Counted from the stretch's first letter, positions 51,894-61,649 are shown. The stretch is DNA of 64,000 bases from Treponemataceae bacterium (GCA_024402435.1 JAKSTU010000003.1:1-64000); one strand, 5' to 3'. The notes: generated by a model from the letters alone, not told the origin. Made by a program: numbers and translations.

Positions 51894-53690
51894 TTATTCA
51901 ATAACTGCACGGATACGGCGTACACCGGCAGAAGAAGACTGCTCTTTTGTAATTTTGAAGTGACCGATGAGTCCTGTGCGTTCAACGTGAGGACCACCGC
52001 AAACTTCTTTGCTGAACCAGTCGTCTTTTGTTCCGATTGTGTAAACTTTTACATCTTCGCCATATTTGTTCGTGAAAAGAGCACGAGCACCTTCTTCTTT
52101 GGCTTTTTCAAGAGACATCACTTCCATTGTTACAGGCAGGTCTTTTTTGATCTGCTCGTTGACAATGTCTTCTGCCTGCTTGATTTCTTCGGGAGTCATG
52201 GGACGCTCGAAAGTAAAGTCAAAGCGCATGCGCTCATTGTTGATGTTTGAACCTTTCTGAGCAACCTGATCACCAAGAATATTGATGAGTGCCTGCTGCA
52301 GAAGGTGAGTAGCCGTGTGATATTTTGTAGCAATCTCGCTCTGTTCGGCAAGACCGCCTTTTGCTGCACCGGCTTCTGCTGTTTTGGAAGCTTCCTTGTG
52401 TTTGATTTCTGCTTCTTTGAATCCTTCAACATCAACTGTAAAACCGTTTTCTGCAGCGAGTTCCTGTGTAAGTTCCAAAGGATATCCGAATGTGTCGAAA
52501 AGACGGAATGCAATTTTTCCGCTGATTTCTTTTTTCGGGTTTTTGAGCAGATTGGGCAGCAGACGCTGGAATTCTTTTTCACCGTTTTTCAGTGCTTCAC
52601 GGAACTTCTGCTCTTCCTGAGTCAGTTCGGATTTGACTTTCTGGGCATTCTGCTCAAGTTCAGGATATGCGTTCTTGAAGTTGCTGATGACTGTGCCGGC
52701 AATTTCTGCCAGGAAGTCTCTGTCGATTCCGAGCTTCATGCCTTCGCGGACAGCACGGCGGATAAGGCGGCGCAAAACGTAGCCGGCACCGATGTTTGAC
52801 GGGCTTACGCCTTTCTGGTCGCCCAGAATGAACACTGAAGAACGTGAGTGGTCGGCAATGATGCGCACGCTGCGGTCTTTTGCTTCGTCAGTTCCGTATG
52901 TGTAGCCGGCAAGCTTTTCAATTGTGTTGATGATCGGCATGAATACTTCTGTAAGATAAACGGAAGTTTTTCCCTGAAGGATACAGTTCGTGCGTTCCAG
53001 ACCCATTCCGGTGTCAACATTCTGTTTTGGCAGAGGAACCAGTGTTTTTTCATCTTTGCGTTCAAACTGCATGAAAACGTTGTTCCAGATTTCCATCCAG
53101 TTTGCGCTGTCAGTGTCTTTGTTGGAGCCTTCAGGTGGCATTCCTTCGCCGACCCAGTAGAAAATTTCTGTATCAGGACCGCATGGACCAGTAGGACCTG
53201 CAGCCCACCAGTTGTCGCTGGCAGGAAGGTAAGCAATTTTATCTTCGGGCATACCGACTTCTTTCCAGTAGCTGGCAGCTTCTTCATCACGGGGGGCGTT
53301 TTCGTCACCGGCAAAAACGGTAACGGAAATCTTTTTGGGATCCAGTGCAAGCCAGTCTTTGCTGGTCAGGAATTCGTAACTGAAAGCGATTGATTCCTTT
53401 TTGAAGTAATCTCCCAAAGACCAGTTTCCCAGCATTTCAAAACAGGTAAGGTGACTGGGATCTCCTACTTCATCAATATCACCTGTGCGGACACATTTCT
53501 GATAGTCAGTAAGACGTGTTCCTGCAGGGTGTTTTTCACCGAGAAGATAGGGAACAAGAGGATGCATTCCGGCTGTTGTAAAAAGAACGGAAGGATCATT
53601 TTCAGGAATAAGTGATTGACCTGAAATTTCAGCATGGCCTTTGCTTTTGAAAAAGGCAATGTATTTTGAACGTAATTCGTTAGCAGTCAT
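51894..53690 (-). CDS. alaS: Alanyl-tRNA synthetase, short form
   Basis: AlaRS charges tRNA-Ala. The 598-residue protein contains the class II catalytic core (GHAEISGQSLIPENDPSVLF, TAGMHPLVPYL, LTCFEMLGNWSLGDYFKKE, NMGLERTNCIL-type region) and the editing domain: HTATH near residue 457 and CGGPHVERTG near 562, which supply the Zn ligands. It ends right after that domain, without the ~270-residue linker and C-Ala domain of typical bacterial AlaRS. Short AlaRS forms are, from memory, known in Treponema. No frameshift is seen near the end. The stop is followed by a gene-free gap before the SurA-like gene. Confidence 0.94.
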   Translation of the reverse strand: MTANELRSKYIAFFKSKGHAEISGQSLIPENDPSVLFTTAGMHPLVPYLLGEKHPAGTRLTDYQKCVRTGDIDEVGDPSHLTCFEMLGNWSLGDYFKKESIAFSYEFLTSKDWLALDPKKISVTVFAGDENAPRDEEAASYWKEVGMPEDKIAYLPASDNWWAAGPTGPCGPDTEIFYWVGEGMPPEGSNKDTDSANWMEIWNNVFMQFERKDEKTLVPLPKQNVDTGMGLERTNCILQGKTSVYLTEVFMPIINTIEKLAGYTYGTDEAKDRSVRIIADHSRSSVFILGDQKGVSPSNIGAGYVLRRLIRRAVREGMKLGIDRDFLAEIAGTVISNFKNAYPELEQNAQKVKSELTQEEQKFREALKNGEKEFQRLLPNLLKNPKKEISGKIAFRLFDTFGYPLELTQELAAENGFTVDVEGFKEAEIKHKEASKTAEAGAAKGGLAEQSEIATKYHTATHLLQQALINILGDQVAQKGSNINNERMRFDFTFERPMTPEEIKQAEDIVNEQIKKDLPVTMEVMSLEKAKEEGARALFTNKYGEDVKVYTIGTKDDWFSKEVCGGPHVERTGLIGHFKITKEQSSSAGVRRIRAVIE

Positions 53691-53698
53691 AATGTTTT

Positions 53699-53727
53699 AT
53701 TATATGCACAATAAATGAGTGTTGCAA
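53699..53727 (-). promoter_or_regulatory. alaS promoter
   Basis: On the minus strand TTGCAA (53727-53722), a 17-bp spacer and TATAAT (53704-53699) end 8 nt before ATG 53690, giving almost no leader. Confidence 0.65.
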
Positions 53728-53740
53728 GAAGATAGAAAGC

Positions 53741-53814
53741 GTGCCCCGCAAAGCAAGGCTCAAACTGTACGGCTGAAAGAAAGCGTACAGTTGAACTTGT
53801 GTTTTGCAGGACAC
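53741..53814 (-). terminator. Large hairpin downstream of ppdK
   Basis: On the minus strand GTGTCCTGCAAA pairs with TTTGCGGGGCAC (12 pairs with G-U), enclosing AACTGTACG / CGTACAGTT. A strong T-run is missing. It lies 7 bp after ppdK and upstream of the alaS promoter. Confidence 0.6.
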
Positions 53815-53820
53815 TGCCTG

Positions 53821-56460
53821 TTATTTTGCCTGTGCGATTGCAGCCTGTGCAGCAGCAAGGCGGGCGATCGGCACGCGGAAAGGAGAACAGCTTACGTAAT
53901 CAAGACCGATTGCATTGCAGAATTCTACGGAAGAAGGATCTCCGCCGTGTTCACCGCAAATACCTACGTGAAGGTTGGGATTTACCGGCTTTCCGAGATC
54001 GATGGCCATTGTCATCAGTTTTCCTACACCGTTGCGGTCAAGTTTTGCAAAGGGATCGTTCTCGAAAATCTTGCTCTGATAGTAGGAAGTAAGGAACTTG
54101 CCTGCATCATCGCGGGAGAATCCGTAAGTCATCTGAGTAAGGTCGTTGGTTCCGAAGCAGAAGAAATCAGTATCTTCTGCAATCTCATCGGCCAGAAGTG
54201 CGGCACGGGGAATCTCGATCATTGTTCCGACCTGATATTTCAGCTTGCTCTTTGCAGCTTTGATTTCTGCGTCAGCTGTTTCAACAACAACTTTCTTGAT
54301 GTAAACCAGCTCTTTCTTTTCACAGATGAGAGGAATCATGATTTCGGGAACCAGGTTCCAGTCCGGATGTTCGCGGAGAACTTTGATTGCGGCACGGATA
54401 ACGGCCTTTGTCTGCATTCTTGCAATTTCAGGATATGTAACTGCAAGACGGCTTCCGCGGTGACCCATCATGGGGTTGAATTCCTTGAGGCTTTCAATGA
54501 TCGTGCGGATCTGCTCAACTGTTTTTCCCTGAACTTCTGCCAGATGGCGGATGTCTGCATCTTCTGTAGGAACGAATTCGTGGAGCGGCGGATCCAGGAA
54601 GCGGATTGTTACAGGTGCGCCTTCCATTGATTCATAAAGCTGTTCAAAGTCATTCTGCTGGAAGGGCAGAATCTTGTTCAGTGCAATTTCGCGCTCTTCC
54701 GGTGTGCTGGAACAGATCATCTCGCGGAAAGCGGCAATGCGGTCTTCGTCAAAGAACATGTGCTCCGTGCGGCAAAGACCGATGCCTTCGGCACCCAGTT
54801 CGCGTGCTTTTTTTGCATCACGGGGAGTGTCTGCATTGGTGCGGACTTTCATGGTGCGGTATTTGTCTGCCCATGACATGATGCGGCCGAACTCACCGGC
54901 GATTGTTGCGTCTACAGTAGGAATGATTCCTTCGTAAATGTTTCCGGTTGTTCCGTCAATTGAAATGGGATCGCCTTCGTTGAAGGTTTTTCCGCCAAGT
55001 GTAAAGCGTTTGTTTTCTTCGTCAATTACGATGTCGCCGCATCCTGAAACACAGCATTCACCCATACCGCGGGCAACAACGGCAGCATGGCTTGTCATGC
55101 CTCCGCGCACTGTAAGAATACCCTGTGCGGCTTTCATACCGGTGATGTCTTCGGGGGAAGTTTCAAGACGTACGAGAACGACTTTTTCACCGCGTGCGTT
55201 CCAGTTTTCTGCATCTTCTGCCGTAAAGACGACCTTTCCGCATGCAGCTCCCGGAGAAGCACCGAGACCTTTTCCGAGCGGAACGGCTTTTACCAGCGCA
55301 TGGGGTGCAAACTGGGGATGAAGCAGTGTGTCCAGGTTGCGCGGATCGATCATTGCAACTGCTTCTGCTTCTGTTTTCATGCCTTCGTCAACAAGATCAC
55401 ATGCGATTTTGAGTGCAGCCTGTGCGGTGCGTTTTCCGTTGCGGCACTGGAGCATGTAAAGTTTTCCGTTTTCAACAGTGAACTCCATGTCCTGCATGTC
55501 ATGGTAATGATTTTCAAGATTTTTGCAGACCTGAATGAATTCAGCATAAGCCTGGGGGAATTTTTCTTCCATTGCAGCAATCGGCATAGGAGTGCGGACA
55601 CCGGCAACAACGTCTTCTCCCTGGGCATTGTTGAGGAATTCACCCATAAGCTTTTTCTCACCTGTTGCAGGATCACGTGTAAATGCAACACCTGTTCCGG
55701 AATTGTCGTTCAAGTTTCCGAAAACCATCGGCATTACAGTAACGGCTGTTCCCCATGAATAAGGAATGTCGTTGTCGCGGCGGTAAACGTTTGCGCGGGG
55801 ATTGTCCCAGGAGCGGAAAACTGCCTTGACTGCTTCTTTGAGCTGAACAACAGGATCTGAGGGGAAGTCCGTTCCCAACTGATTCTTGTATTCGGCTTTG
55901 AACTGTTCTGCCAGTTCCTTGAGATCTGCGGCTGTAAGGTCAATGTCGAAAGATACGCCTTTCTTTGCCTTCATTTTGTCGATGAGCTGCTCGAAGTATT
56001 TTTTTCCGACTTCCATTACAACGTCTGAGAACATCTGAATGAAACGGCGGTAGGAGTCATAGACGAAGCGCTCGAATTTAGGATCAGGGTTACCGGCAAT
56101 CATTGCGGCAACAACATCATCGTTAAGACCCAGGTTGAGAATTGTGTCCATCATACCGGGCATTGAGGCGCGGGCACCTGAACGGACTGAAACCAGAAGA
56201 GGATTCTTCAGGTCACCGAATTTTTTTCCGTTGATTTTTTCGATTTTTGCAACGTATTCCATGATCTGAGCCATGATTTCGTCGCTGATCTGACGTCCGT
56301 CTTCGTAATACTGTGTACAGGCTTCTGTTGTGATGGTAAAGCCCTGTGGGACGGGAAGTCCGATGTTGGTCATTTCAGCAAGATTTGCGCCTTTACCGCC
56401 AAGGAGTTCGCGCATGTTTGCGTTTCCTTCGGTAAACAGGTAGACCCATTTTTTTGCCAT
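53821..56460 (-). CDS. ppdK: Pyruvate, phosphate dikinase
   Basis: PPDK interconverts pyruvate, ATP and Pi with phosphoenolpyruvate, AMP and PPi; in fermenters it can run as a PPi-linked glycolytic enzyme. The 879-residue protein has the N-terminal ATP-grasp (LLGGKGANLAEMTNIGLPVP, RSGARASMPGMMDTILNLGL), the swivelling His domain GGMTSHAAVVARGMGECC (catalytic His near residue 455) and the C-terminal barrel (GLCRTEHMFF, GTNDLTQMTYGFSRDDAG, CGEHGGDP). It is full length. GGAG lies 7 nt before ATG. A hairpin lies just downstream. Confidence 0.97.
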   Translation of the reverse strand: MAKKWVYLFTEGNANMRELLGGKGANLAEMTNIGLPVPQGFTITTEACTQYYEDGRQISDEIMAQIMEYVAKIEKINGKKFGDLKNPLLVSVRSGARASMPGMMDTILNLGLNDDVVAAMIAGNPDPKFERFVYDSYRRFIQMFSDVVMEVGKKYFEQLIDKMKAKKGVSFDIDLTAADLKELAEQFKAEYKNQLGTDFPSDPVVQLKEAVKAVFRSWDNPRANVYRRDNDIPYSWGTAVTVMPMVFGNLNDNSGTGVAFTRDPATGEKKLMGEFLNNAQGEDVVAGVRTPMPIAAMEEKFPQAYAEFIQVCKNLENHYHDMQDMEFTVENGKLYMLQCRNGKRTAQAALKIACDLVDEGMKTEAEAVAMIDPRNLDTLLHPQFAPHALVKAVPLGKGLGASPGAACGKVVFTAEDAENWNARGEKVVLVRLETSPEDITGMKAAQGILTVRGGMTSHAAVVARGMGECCVSGCGDIVIDEENKRFTLGGKTFNEGDPISIDGTTGNIYEGIIPTVDATIAGEFGRIMSWADKYRTMKVRTNADTPRDAKKARELGAEGIGLCRTEHMFFDEDRIAAFREMICSSTPEEREIALNKILPFQQNDFEQLYESMEGAPVTIRFLDPPLHEFVPTEDADIRHLAEVQGKTVEQIRTIIESLKEFNPMMGHRGSRLAVTYPEIARMQTKAVIRAAIKVLREHPDWNLVPEIMIPLICEKKELVYIKKVVVETADAEIKAAKSKLKYQVGTMIEIPRAALLADEIAEDTDFFCFGTNDLTQMTYGFSRDDAGKFLTSYYQSKIFENDPFAKLDRNGVGKLMTMAIDLGKPVNPNLHVGICGEHGGDPSSVEFCNAIGLDYVSCSPFRVPIARLAAAQAAIAQAK

Positions 56461-56575
56461 AAAAAGCTCCTTCTTTTCTTGTACTTTTCCGTACTGATTT
56501 TGTATTGCTGTGTTCTATTTAAGTCTAACACACAAATTCGGATTTTCATATACAGTAAAAATTCGTATTGTGTTT

Positions 56576-59023
56576 TCATGGTTTTCCCAAAAGTGATTTC
56601 AAGGCTTTGAAAGGATGTCCGTTGGCTGCCTGAACCACGGCGTTGCCAAGTGAAAAGGGAAGTGCGCCGCCGCTTTGTCCCATTACTGCATCCAGTGTTC
56701 CGTCCGTAAGGCCTTCAATTGTCATAAGAACTTCCGGATCATCATGTGGTGTGTCGGGGAACATTTTGTATGCTTCTTTGCGGGCAACAGCAAGAACGAT
56801 TTTTCCAAGGAGACAGGCTTCTGCAAGTTGGGCCAGGGAATTTTTTGTGGAAAAGGATCCGCGTGAAACTTTGTCAAAGCTGCTGAGCGGTCTGTTGTAA
56901 ATCTTGGTGAAAGACCGGTGGCTCACTGAAAAATCTTCTGCTTTTGTGCAGGCTTTTCCCTTGTCTTCAGAAACAGTGAATGACACTGATGCAAAACCGG
57001 CTCCGGCATGAACTTTGTCATGGGCTGCTGCATGAGGAGCGGCTACGACAGTGTAGTTTCCTGAAATCATTGTGAAACGTCCCTGTTCTTCGTCAAAAAT
57101 GGAAAAGGCCCGTTCTGAAAGAGGTACTGTAATCCGCTTTTTTTCGCCCGGAGCAAGTCGGATTTTTGTGAATCCGCGCAGTTCCCGTTTGGGCCGCCGG
57201 TAGGAAGCTGCAGGATTGTCCACATAAATCTGTACAACGTGGTCAGCTGTCACACTGCCTGTGTTTTCAACAGTGAGGGATACGTCTGCAAAAGCGGAGG
57301 AATTTTCGGGGGCTTCAATGCATGACATGTCTGAATAAGCAAAATCCGTGTAGGAAAGCCCGAAGCCGAAGGGAAAACGCACCGGAACGCCGAAAGTGGT
57401 GTAATAACGGTAACCGGTGTAAAGGCTTTCCTGATACTCAACATCGTCACTTCCCGCGGCAAAAGTTTCTGCACAGGGAGTGTCTGCAATATCAAGAGGC
57501 CAGGTTTCGGAAAGCCTTCCGCATGGAACAGTCACTCCGCACAAAAGATCCGCTGTTGCCTGACCCGCTGCTTCTCCCGAAAGATACATGTGGAGCATTG
57601 CATCAAGTCTGTCAAAGAAAGGTATGCTGTAAGGCGAACCGCTGAAAGAAACGAAAACCAGCGGTTTGTCCAGTGCTGCAAGTTTTTCTGCAATAGCAAG
57701 CTGGTTCTGAGGCAGGTCAAAAGTTCTGCGGTCAAATCCTTCTCCTTCTGCCAGATCGGTAAGTCCGCCGAAAAACAGTACAATGTCCGCGTTTTTTGCT
57801 GCATCAAGTGCTTCCTGTTCAAGTTTGCCGTCAACAGTGCAGGAATCAGCATGATATCCCTGTCTGAAATCAATCTGAAATCCTCTGCCTTCTTCTTCAC
57901 TGATTTTTTTGAGGCACTCTACGGCATTCGGTCTTGGAACCGTAGTGATGTGACTGCTTCCTCCGCCCTGAAAACGCATTTTTTCCGCAAGATGTCCCAC
58001 AACAAGAATCCGTTTGTTGCCCGAAAGCGGAAGAATTCCGTTGTTTTTCAGGAGAACCCCTGAACTGCGGGCAACTTCGAGAGCTGTGCAGTAATTGACG
58101 CCGCTTTTAACTGCGGACACGGCTTTTTCAACGGTTTCTGAGCTTCGGTTGTGTGTTCCATAAGCGGAAACAAGGTTCAGAATTCTGCCGGCAGCACGAT
58201 CCAGTGCTTTCTTCATGTCGGCAGAATCAGGGGATTTGTCAGAGAGAGCCTTTGTCAAAGACATTTTGTGTTCCGGAATGCTCTGAGGCATTTCAAGGTC
58301 AGTTCCTGCAAGAATGCTGGCCGGAAGATCGCTGCATGCGCCCCAGTCAGAAATTACGGCGCCTTTGAAGCCCCATTCATCACGGAGAATTTCTGTAAGC
58401 AAAGTTTTGTTTTCGCAGGCGTGAATTCCGTTCAGCCTGTTGTATGAAGCCATGATTGTTGCAGGTTGTGCCTGTTTTACGCATTGTTCAAAGGCTGCAA
58501 GATAAATTTCTCTCAAAGCACGTTCGTCAATCTGACTGTTTGCAGTCATTCTGCGGGTTTCCTGACTGTTTCCTGCAAAGTGCTTCAGCGAAGTTCCAAC
58601 TCCGAGAGCCTGCATTGCATTGATGAATGCTGTTCCCAATGTGCCTGCAAGAAGCGGGTCTTCTGAATAATATTCAAAGTTGCGGCCGCAGAGTGGCGAA
58701 CGCTTTATGTTGATGCCAGGTCCAAGTACAACCGAAACATTCTGTGCAATTGCTTCCTGTGCAATGCCTGCTGCCATCTTTCCGATGAGTTCCGGATCCC
58801 ATGTGCAGGCAGAAGCTGATGCGGTGGGAAAACAAGTGGCCGGAATACTGTCGTTGTTGCGGGTTGCATCCTCTGATTGTGCCCTGAGACCGTGTGGGCC
58901 GTCGGACAGATGAATTGAAGGAATCTTGCCGCCGCAGTCGTTTGTGTGCCACATTCCTACGCCGGAGACCAGATTGATTTTGTCTTCTTGTGATAAATCT
59001 GATGAATGAATTGTTTTTTCCAT
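56576..59023 (-). CDS. GH3 beta-glucosidase-like enzyme
   Basis: This is an 815-residue family 3 glycoside hydrolase. It has the N-terminal catalytic barrel (LSDGPHGLR, HFAGNSQETRRMTANSQIDE, the nucleophile segment VISDWGACSD near 224), the alpha/beta sandwich (LVVGHLAEKMRFQGGGSSH, FFGGLTDLAEGEGFDRRTFD), a fibronectin-like C-terminal domain (VENTGSVTADHVVQIYV) and a final ~150-residue helical tail. No signal peptide is seen, so it should act in the cytoplasm on imported beta-glucosides or cellobiose-like sugars. ATG 59023 is chosen because a TTGCCA-17-TATAGT promoter ends 6 nt upstream. Confidence 0.93.
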   Translation of the reverse strand: MEKTIHSSDLSQEDKINLVSGVGMWHTNDCGGKIPSIHLSDGPHGLRAQSEDATRNNDSIPATCFPTASASACTWDPELIGKMAAGIAQEAIAQNVSVVLGPGINIKRSPLCGRNFEYYSEDPLLAGTLGTAFINAMQALGVGTSLKHFAGNSQETRRMTANSQIDERALREIYLAAFEQCVKQAQPATIMASYNRLNGIHACENKTLLTEILRDEWGFKGAVISDWGACSDLPASILAGTDLEMPQSIPEHKMSLTKALSDKSPDSADMKKALDRAAGRILNLVSAYGTHNRSSETVEKAVSAVKSGVNYCTALEVARSSGVLLKNNGILPLSGNKRILVVGHLAEKMRFQGGGSSHITTVPRPNAVECLKKISEEEGRGFQIDFRQGYHADSCTVDGKLEQEALDAAKNADIVLFFGGLTDLAEGEGFDRRTFDLPQNQLAIAEKLAALDKPLVFVSFSGSPYSIPFFDRLDAMLHMYLSGEAAGQATADLLCGVTVPCGRLSETWPLDIADTPCAETFAAGSDDVEYQESLYTGYRYYTTFGVPVRFPFGFGLSYTDFAYSDMSCIEAPENSSAFADVSLTVENTGSVTADHVVQIYVDNPAASYRRPKRELRGFTKIRLAPGEKKRITVPLSERAFSIFDEEQGRFTMISGNYTVVAAPHAAAHDKVHAGAGFASVSFTVSEDKGKACTKAEDFSVSHRSFTKIYNRPLSSFDKVSRGSFSTKNSLAQLAEACLLGKIVLAVARKEAYKMFPDTPHDDPEVLMTIEGLTDGTLDAVMGQSGGALPFSLGNAVVQAANGHPFKALKSLLGKP

Positions 59024-59029
59024 GGCTCT

Positions 59030-59058
59030 ACTATAAATGGCAAATACGGATTTGGCAA
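59030..59058 (-). promoter_or_regulatory. Promoter of GH3 gene, leaderless spacing
   Basis: On the minus strand TTGCCA (59058-59053), a 17-bp spacer and TATAGT (59035-59030) end 6 nt before ATG 59023. Its -35 overlaps that of the divergent RluA-type gene. Confidence 0.68.
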
Positions 59059-59080
59059 TTTTATGTTTTTTTTCTATTAT
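59052..59080 (+). promoter_or_regulatory. Promoter of RluA-type gene, leaderless spacing
   Basis: TTGGCA (59052-59057), a 17-bp spacer and TATTAT (59075-59080) end 7 nt before ATG 59088. The -35 shares five bases with the opposing GH3 promoter. Confidence 0.68.
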
Positions 59081-59087
59081 ATTGTTC

Positions 59088-59879
59088 ATGATAAAGACCA
59101 AAGCACAGAACGGACGTGAAAAACTGGAAATTCTTTATGAAGATGAATGGCTTGCTGTTGTTTACAAACCAAGCGGAATGCTGAGTGTTCCCTATGAGGG
59201 AAGCCGGGAGAAAACGGCGCTTTCTGTGCTTGAAGAAATATACAGAAAACGTGGAATGCTTACAAAACACAGAAAGCCTTTTTGTGTTCACCGTCTGGAC
59301 AGGGATACAAGCGGTGTGATGATGTTTGCTTTGACAGATGAAGCACGCAGAAAAATCATGGACACATGGCATAAAACAGTGACAGAGCGTCTTTATCGTG
59401 CAGTGGCGGAAAATCCCCGTGACCGGAAGCGGGTTCTTCCTGACAGCGGCCTGATTGACGACAGTTTGGCTTTCAACGCATATAATGTGGGTTATGTGCC
59501 GAAAAACGGGCGTTCTGATGGGAAAGACAAAGTGGTTGCGGCTCGCACTCATTACAAAGTGATTCTGCGGGGCAAAACCCACACACTTTTTGAGCTGAGC
59601 CTTGACACCGGAAAAAAAAATCAGATTCGTGCCCATCTGGCAGGCAAAGGTTATCCTCTTGCAGGTGATGAGCATTTCAGAGCCAGAACAAATCCCTTCG
59701 GAAGACTTGCTCTGCATGCCCGGACTCTTGAATTTGACCATCCGTTTACTGGCGAACATCTGTGTTTTGAAGTTGCGGAACCGGATTCCTGGAAAACACT
59801 GGTTGAAGGCTGCAAAGAGCGAAAAAAAGGATCCCCGAAGAATGAGTCTTCAGAGATCCCTGTTGAGACCGAAAAGTGA
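59088..59879 (+). CDS. RluA-family pseudouridine synthase
   Basis: The enzyme converts uridine to pseudouridine in rRNA or tRNA. The 263-residue protein has VVYKPSGMLSVP, the catalytic HRLDRDTSGVMMFAL (Asp near residue 82), YRAVAENP, FELSLDTGKKNQIRAHLAGK and GYPLAGDEHF, followed by LHARTLEFDHPFTGE. There is no N-terminal S4 domain. The rRNA or tRNA target cannot be read from the sequence. ATG 59088 starts right after a promoter; an upstream in-frame ATG at 59037 would cross it. The stop lies inside the terminator hairpin. Confidence 0.93.
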   Translation: MIKTKAQNGREKLEILYEDEWLAVVYKPSGMLSVPYEGSREKTALSVLEEIYRKRGMLTKHRKPFCVHRLDRDTSGVMMFALTDEARRKIMDTWHKTVTERLYRAVAENPRDRKRVLPDSGLIDDSLAFNAYNVGYVPKNGRSDGKDKVVAARTHYKVILRGKTHTLFELSLDTGKKNQIRAHLAGKGYPLAGDEHFRARTNPFGRLALHARTLEFDHPFTGEHLCFEVAEPDSWKTLVEGCKERKKGSPKNESSEIPVETEK

Positions 59880-59906
59880 GGAGTAGAGCCTTTTCGGTAG
59901 ATTTTT
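59868..59906 (+). terminator. Terminator overlapping the RluA-type stop codon
   Basis: ACCGAAAAG (59868-59876) pairs with CTTTTCGGT (59890-59898), followed by AGATTTTTG. The stop TGA (59877-59879) lies in the loop. Confidence 0.85.
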
Positions 59907-60021
59907 GAAAAACACAGCTTTATTCTGACCTGATTCTGGCAGGCGGCTTTGTTATGAAGCAATAATATGCGGCTTTCATTGAAAAAATCTGAAAATCAGA
60001 AAAAGTCGAATTTCTTCTTGC

Positions 60022-60050
60022 TTGATAATCGAAGCCAGTTTACGTAAAAT
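60022..60050 (+). promoter_or_regulatory. cimA promoter, leaderless spacing
   Basis: TTGATA, a 17-bp spacer and TAAAAT end 6 nt before ATG 60057. There is no Shine-Dalgarno sequence. Confidence 0.65.
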
Positions 60051-60056
60051 GATTTT

Positions 60057-61649
60057 ATGAGTTCAAATTCCATCAAAAAAAATTGCGTTCAGATTCTTGA
60101 TTCATCCTTGCGGGACGGTGCACAGGGTGAAGGAATCAGTTTTTCTGTGCAGGACAAGATTGCTGTAGCACGTCTTCTTGATGAACTTGGTGTGGCGTAC
60201 ATAGAAGCGGGAAATCCTGCAAGCAATCCGAAAGATGCAGATTTTTTTGAAAAGGCAAAGAAACTCAAATTTGAAAGTTCCAGTCTCTGCGCTTTCGGTT
60301 CAACAAGAAAACGTGGAATTTCATGCGCAGATGACAAAAATCTTGAAGCACTTCTCCGTGCGGAAACTCCTGTAGTCACAATTTTCGGAAAATCCTGGAT
60401 TTTTCACGTAAAAGAGATTTTAGGCGCCAGTCTGGAAGAAAATCTGGACATGATAAGTGAATCGGTGCGCTTTCTGACGGAACGCGGCCGCAAAGTCCTT
60501 TTTGATGCGGAACATTTTTTTGACGGTTGGAAAGACAACGGCGAATATGCCCTGAAAACACTGGAAGCGGCCGCTGCTGGCGGTGCAAATGCTCTTGTGC
60601 TTTGTGACACAAAGGGTGGTTCCATGCCTTTGGACGTGTACGAATCGGTCTACGCTGTCGTGCGCCGGATGTCACGGATTGCAGACATCGGCATACATAC
60701 GCATAACGATGCGGGGCTTGCCATTGCAAACTCCCTTATGGCGGTACAGGCCGGCGCAAATCATGTGCAGGGAACGCTTCTTGGCTTCGGCGAACGCACG
60801 GGCAATGCGAACCTTTCTGCGGTAATTGCAAACCTGGAACTGAAACTGGGCTATTCCTGTCTGCCTGAAGGACGTGTCAGATCTCTTACGCCTTTGTGCC
60901 GGCAGATGGGAGAAATTGCAAACATTGCCATTGATGAAGGCCTTCCTTATGTGGGCAACAAAGCTTTTGCACACAAGGCCGGCATGCATATGGATGCGGT
61001 GATAAAAAATCCCTGCGCTTATGAACATATTACGCCCGAAACCGTGGGCAACGAACGCATGCTTCTTATGAGCGAAGTAACGGGCCGGGCAGCAGTCATC
61101 GAAAAAATCCGCAAACTGGCACCGCAGCTTACGAAAGACAGCCCCGAAGTTCTGCAGATTGTGCAGAAAATCAAGGAAATGGAACAGCAGGGTTATCAGT
61201 TTGAAGGCGCAGAAGGAAGCTTCATTCTGATGGTAAAACGCCATTTGGGAACTTATGTGCCGTTTTTCAACCTGCATTACTACAAGGTGATCGGCGAACA
61301 GCCTGAACCCGGAAACACTGTAACCGCTTTTGCCCAGGTAAAAATCGACGTGAACGGAGCAACTTCCGTTACTGCCGGAGAAGGAGACGGTCCTGTTCAC
61401 GCATTGGACGTTGCCTTGCGTTCTGCTCTTGAAGATTTTTATCCGGTTGTGGGAAGCATGCGCCTTACGGACTTTAAAGTCCGTGTAATTGACAGCAAGG
61501 ACGCAACGGCTGCAAGAGTAAGGGTTCTGGTTGAATCTACCGACGGCAGAAATTCATGGACAACAGTGGGCGTTTCTACCGACATGATCGATGCTTCCTG
61601 GCACGCACTTGTGGATTCCTTTGAATACAAACTGAGCATTTCTGCCTGA
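60057..61649 (+). CDS. cimA: Citramalate synthase
   Basis: CimA condenses pyruvate and acetyl-CoA to (R)-citramalate, giving a threonine-independent route to isoleucine. The 530-residue protein has LDSSLRDGAQGEGISFSVQD (catalytic Arg/Asp), AGNPASNPKDADFF, LCDTKGGSMP, GIHTHNDAGLAIANSLMAVQ (metal-binding His pair), GFGERTGNANLSAVIANLEL, and a C-terminal allosteric domain (VKIDVNGATSVTAGEGDGPV then HALDVALRSAL). GAQGEG and the length fit citramalate synthase rather than isopropylmalate or homocitrate synthase. The isopropylmalate isomerase genes are not in the window. Confidence 0.93.
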   Translation: MSSNSIKKNCVQILDSSLRDGAQGEGISFSVQDKIAVARLLDELGVAYIEAGNPASNPKDADFFEKAKKLKFESSSLCAFGSTRKRGISCADDKNLEALLRAETPVVTIFGKSWIFHVKEILGASLEENLDMISESVRFLTERGRKVLFDAEHFFDGWKDNGEYALKTLEAAAAGGANALVLCDTKGGSMPLDVYESVYAVVRRMSRIADIGIHTHNDAGLAIANSLMAVQAGANHVQGTLLGFGERTGNANLSAVIANLELKLGYSCLPEGRVRSLTPLCRQMGEIANIAIDEGLPYVGNKAFAHKAGMHMDAVIKNPCAYEHITPETVGNERMLLMSEVTGRAAVIEKIRKLAPQLTKDSPEVLQIVQKIKEMEQQGYQFEGAEGSFILMVKRHLGTYVPFFNLHYYKVIGEQPEPGNTVTAFAQVKIDVNGATSVTAGEGDGPVHALDVALRSALEDFYPVVGSMRLTDFKVRVIDSKDATAARVRVLVESTDGRNSWTTVGVSTDMIDASWHALVDSFEYKLSISA

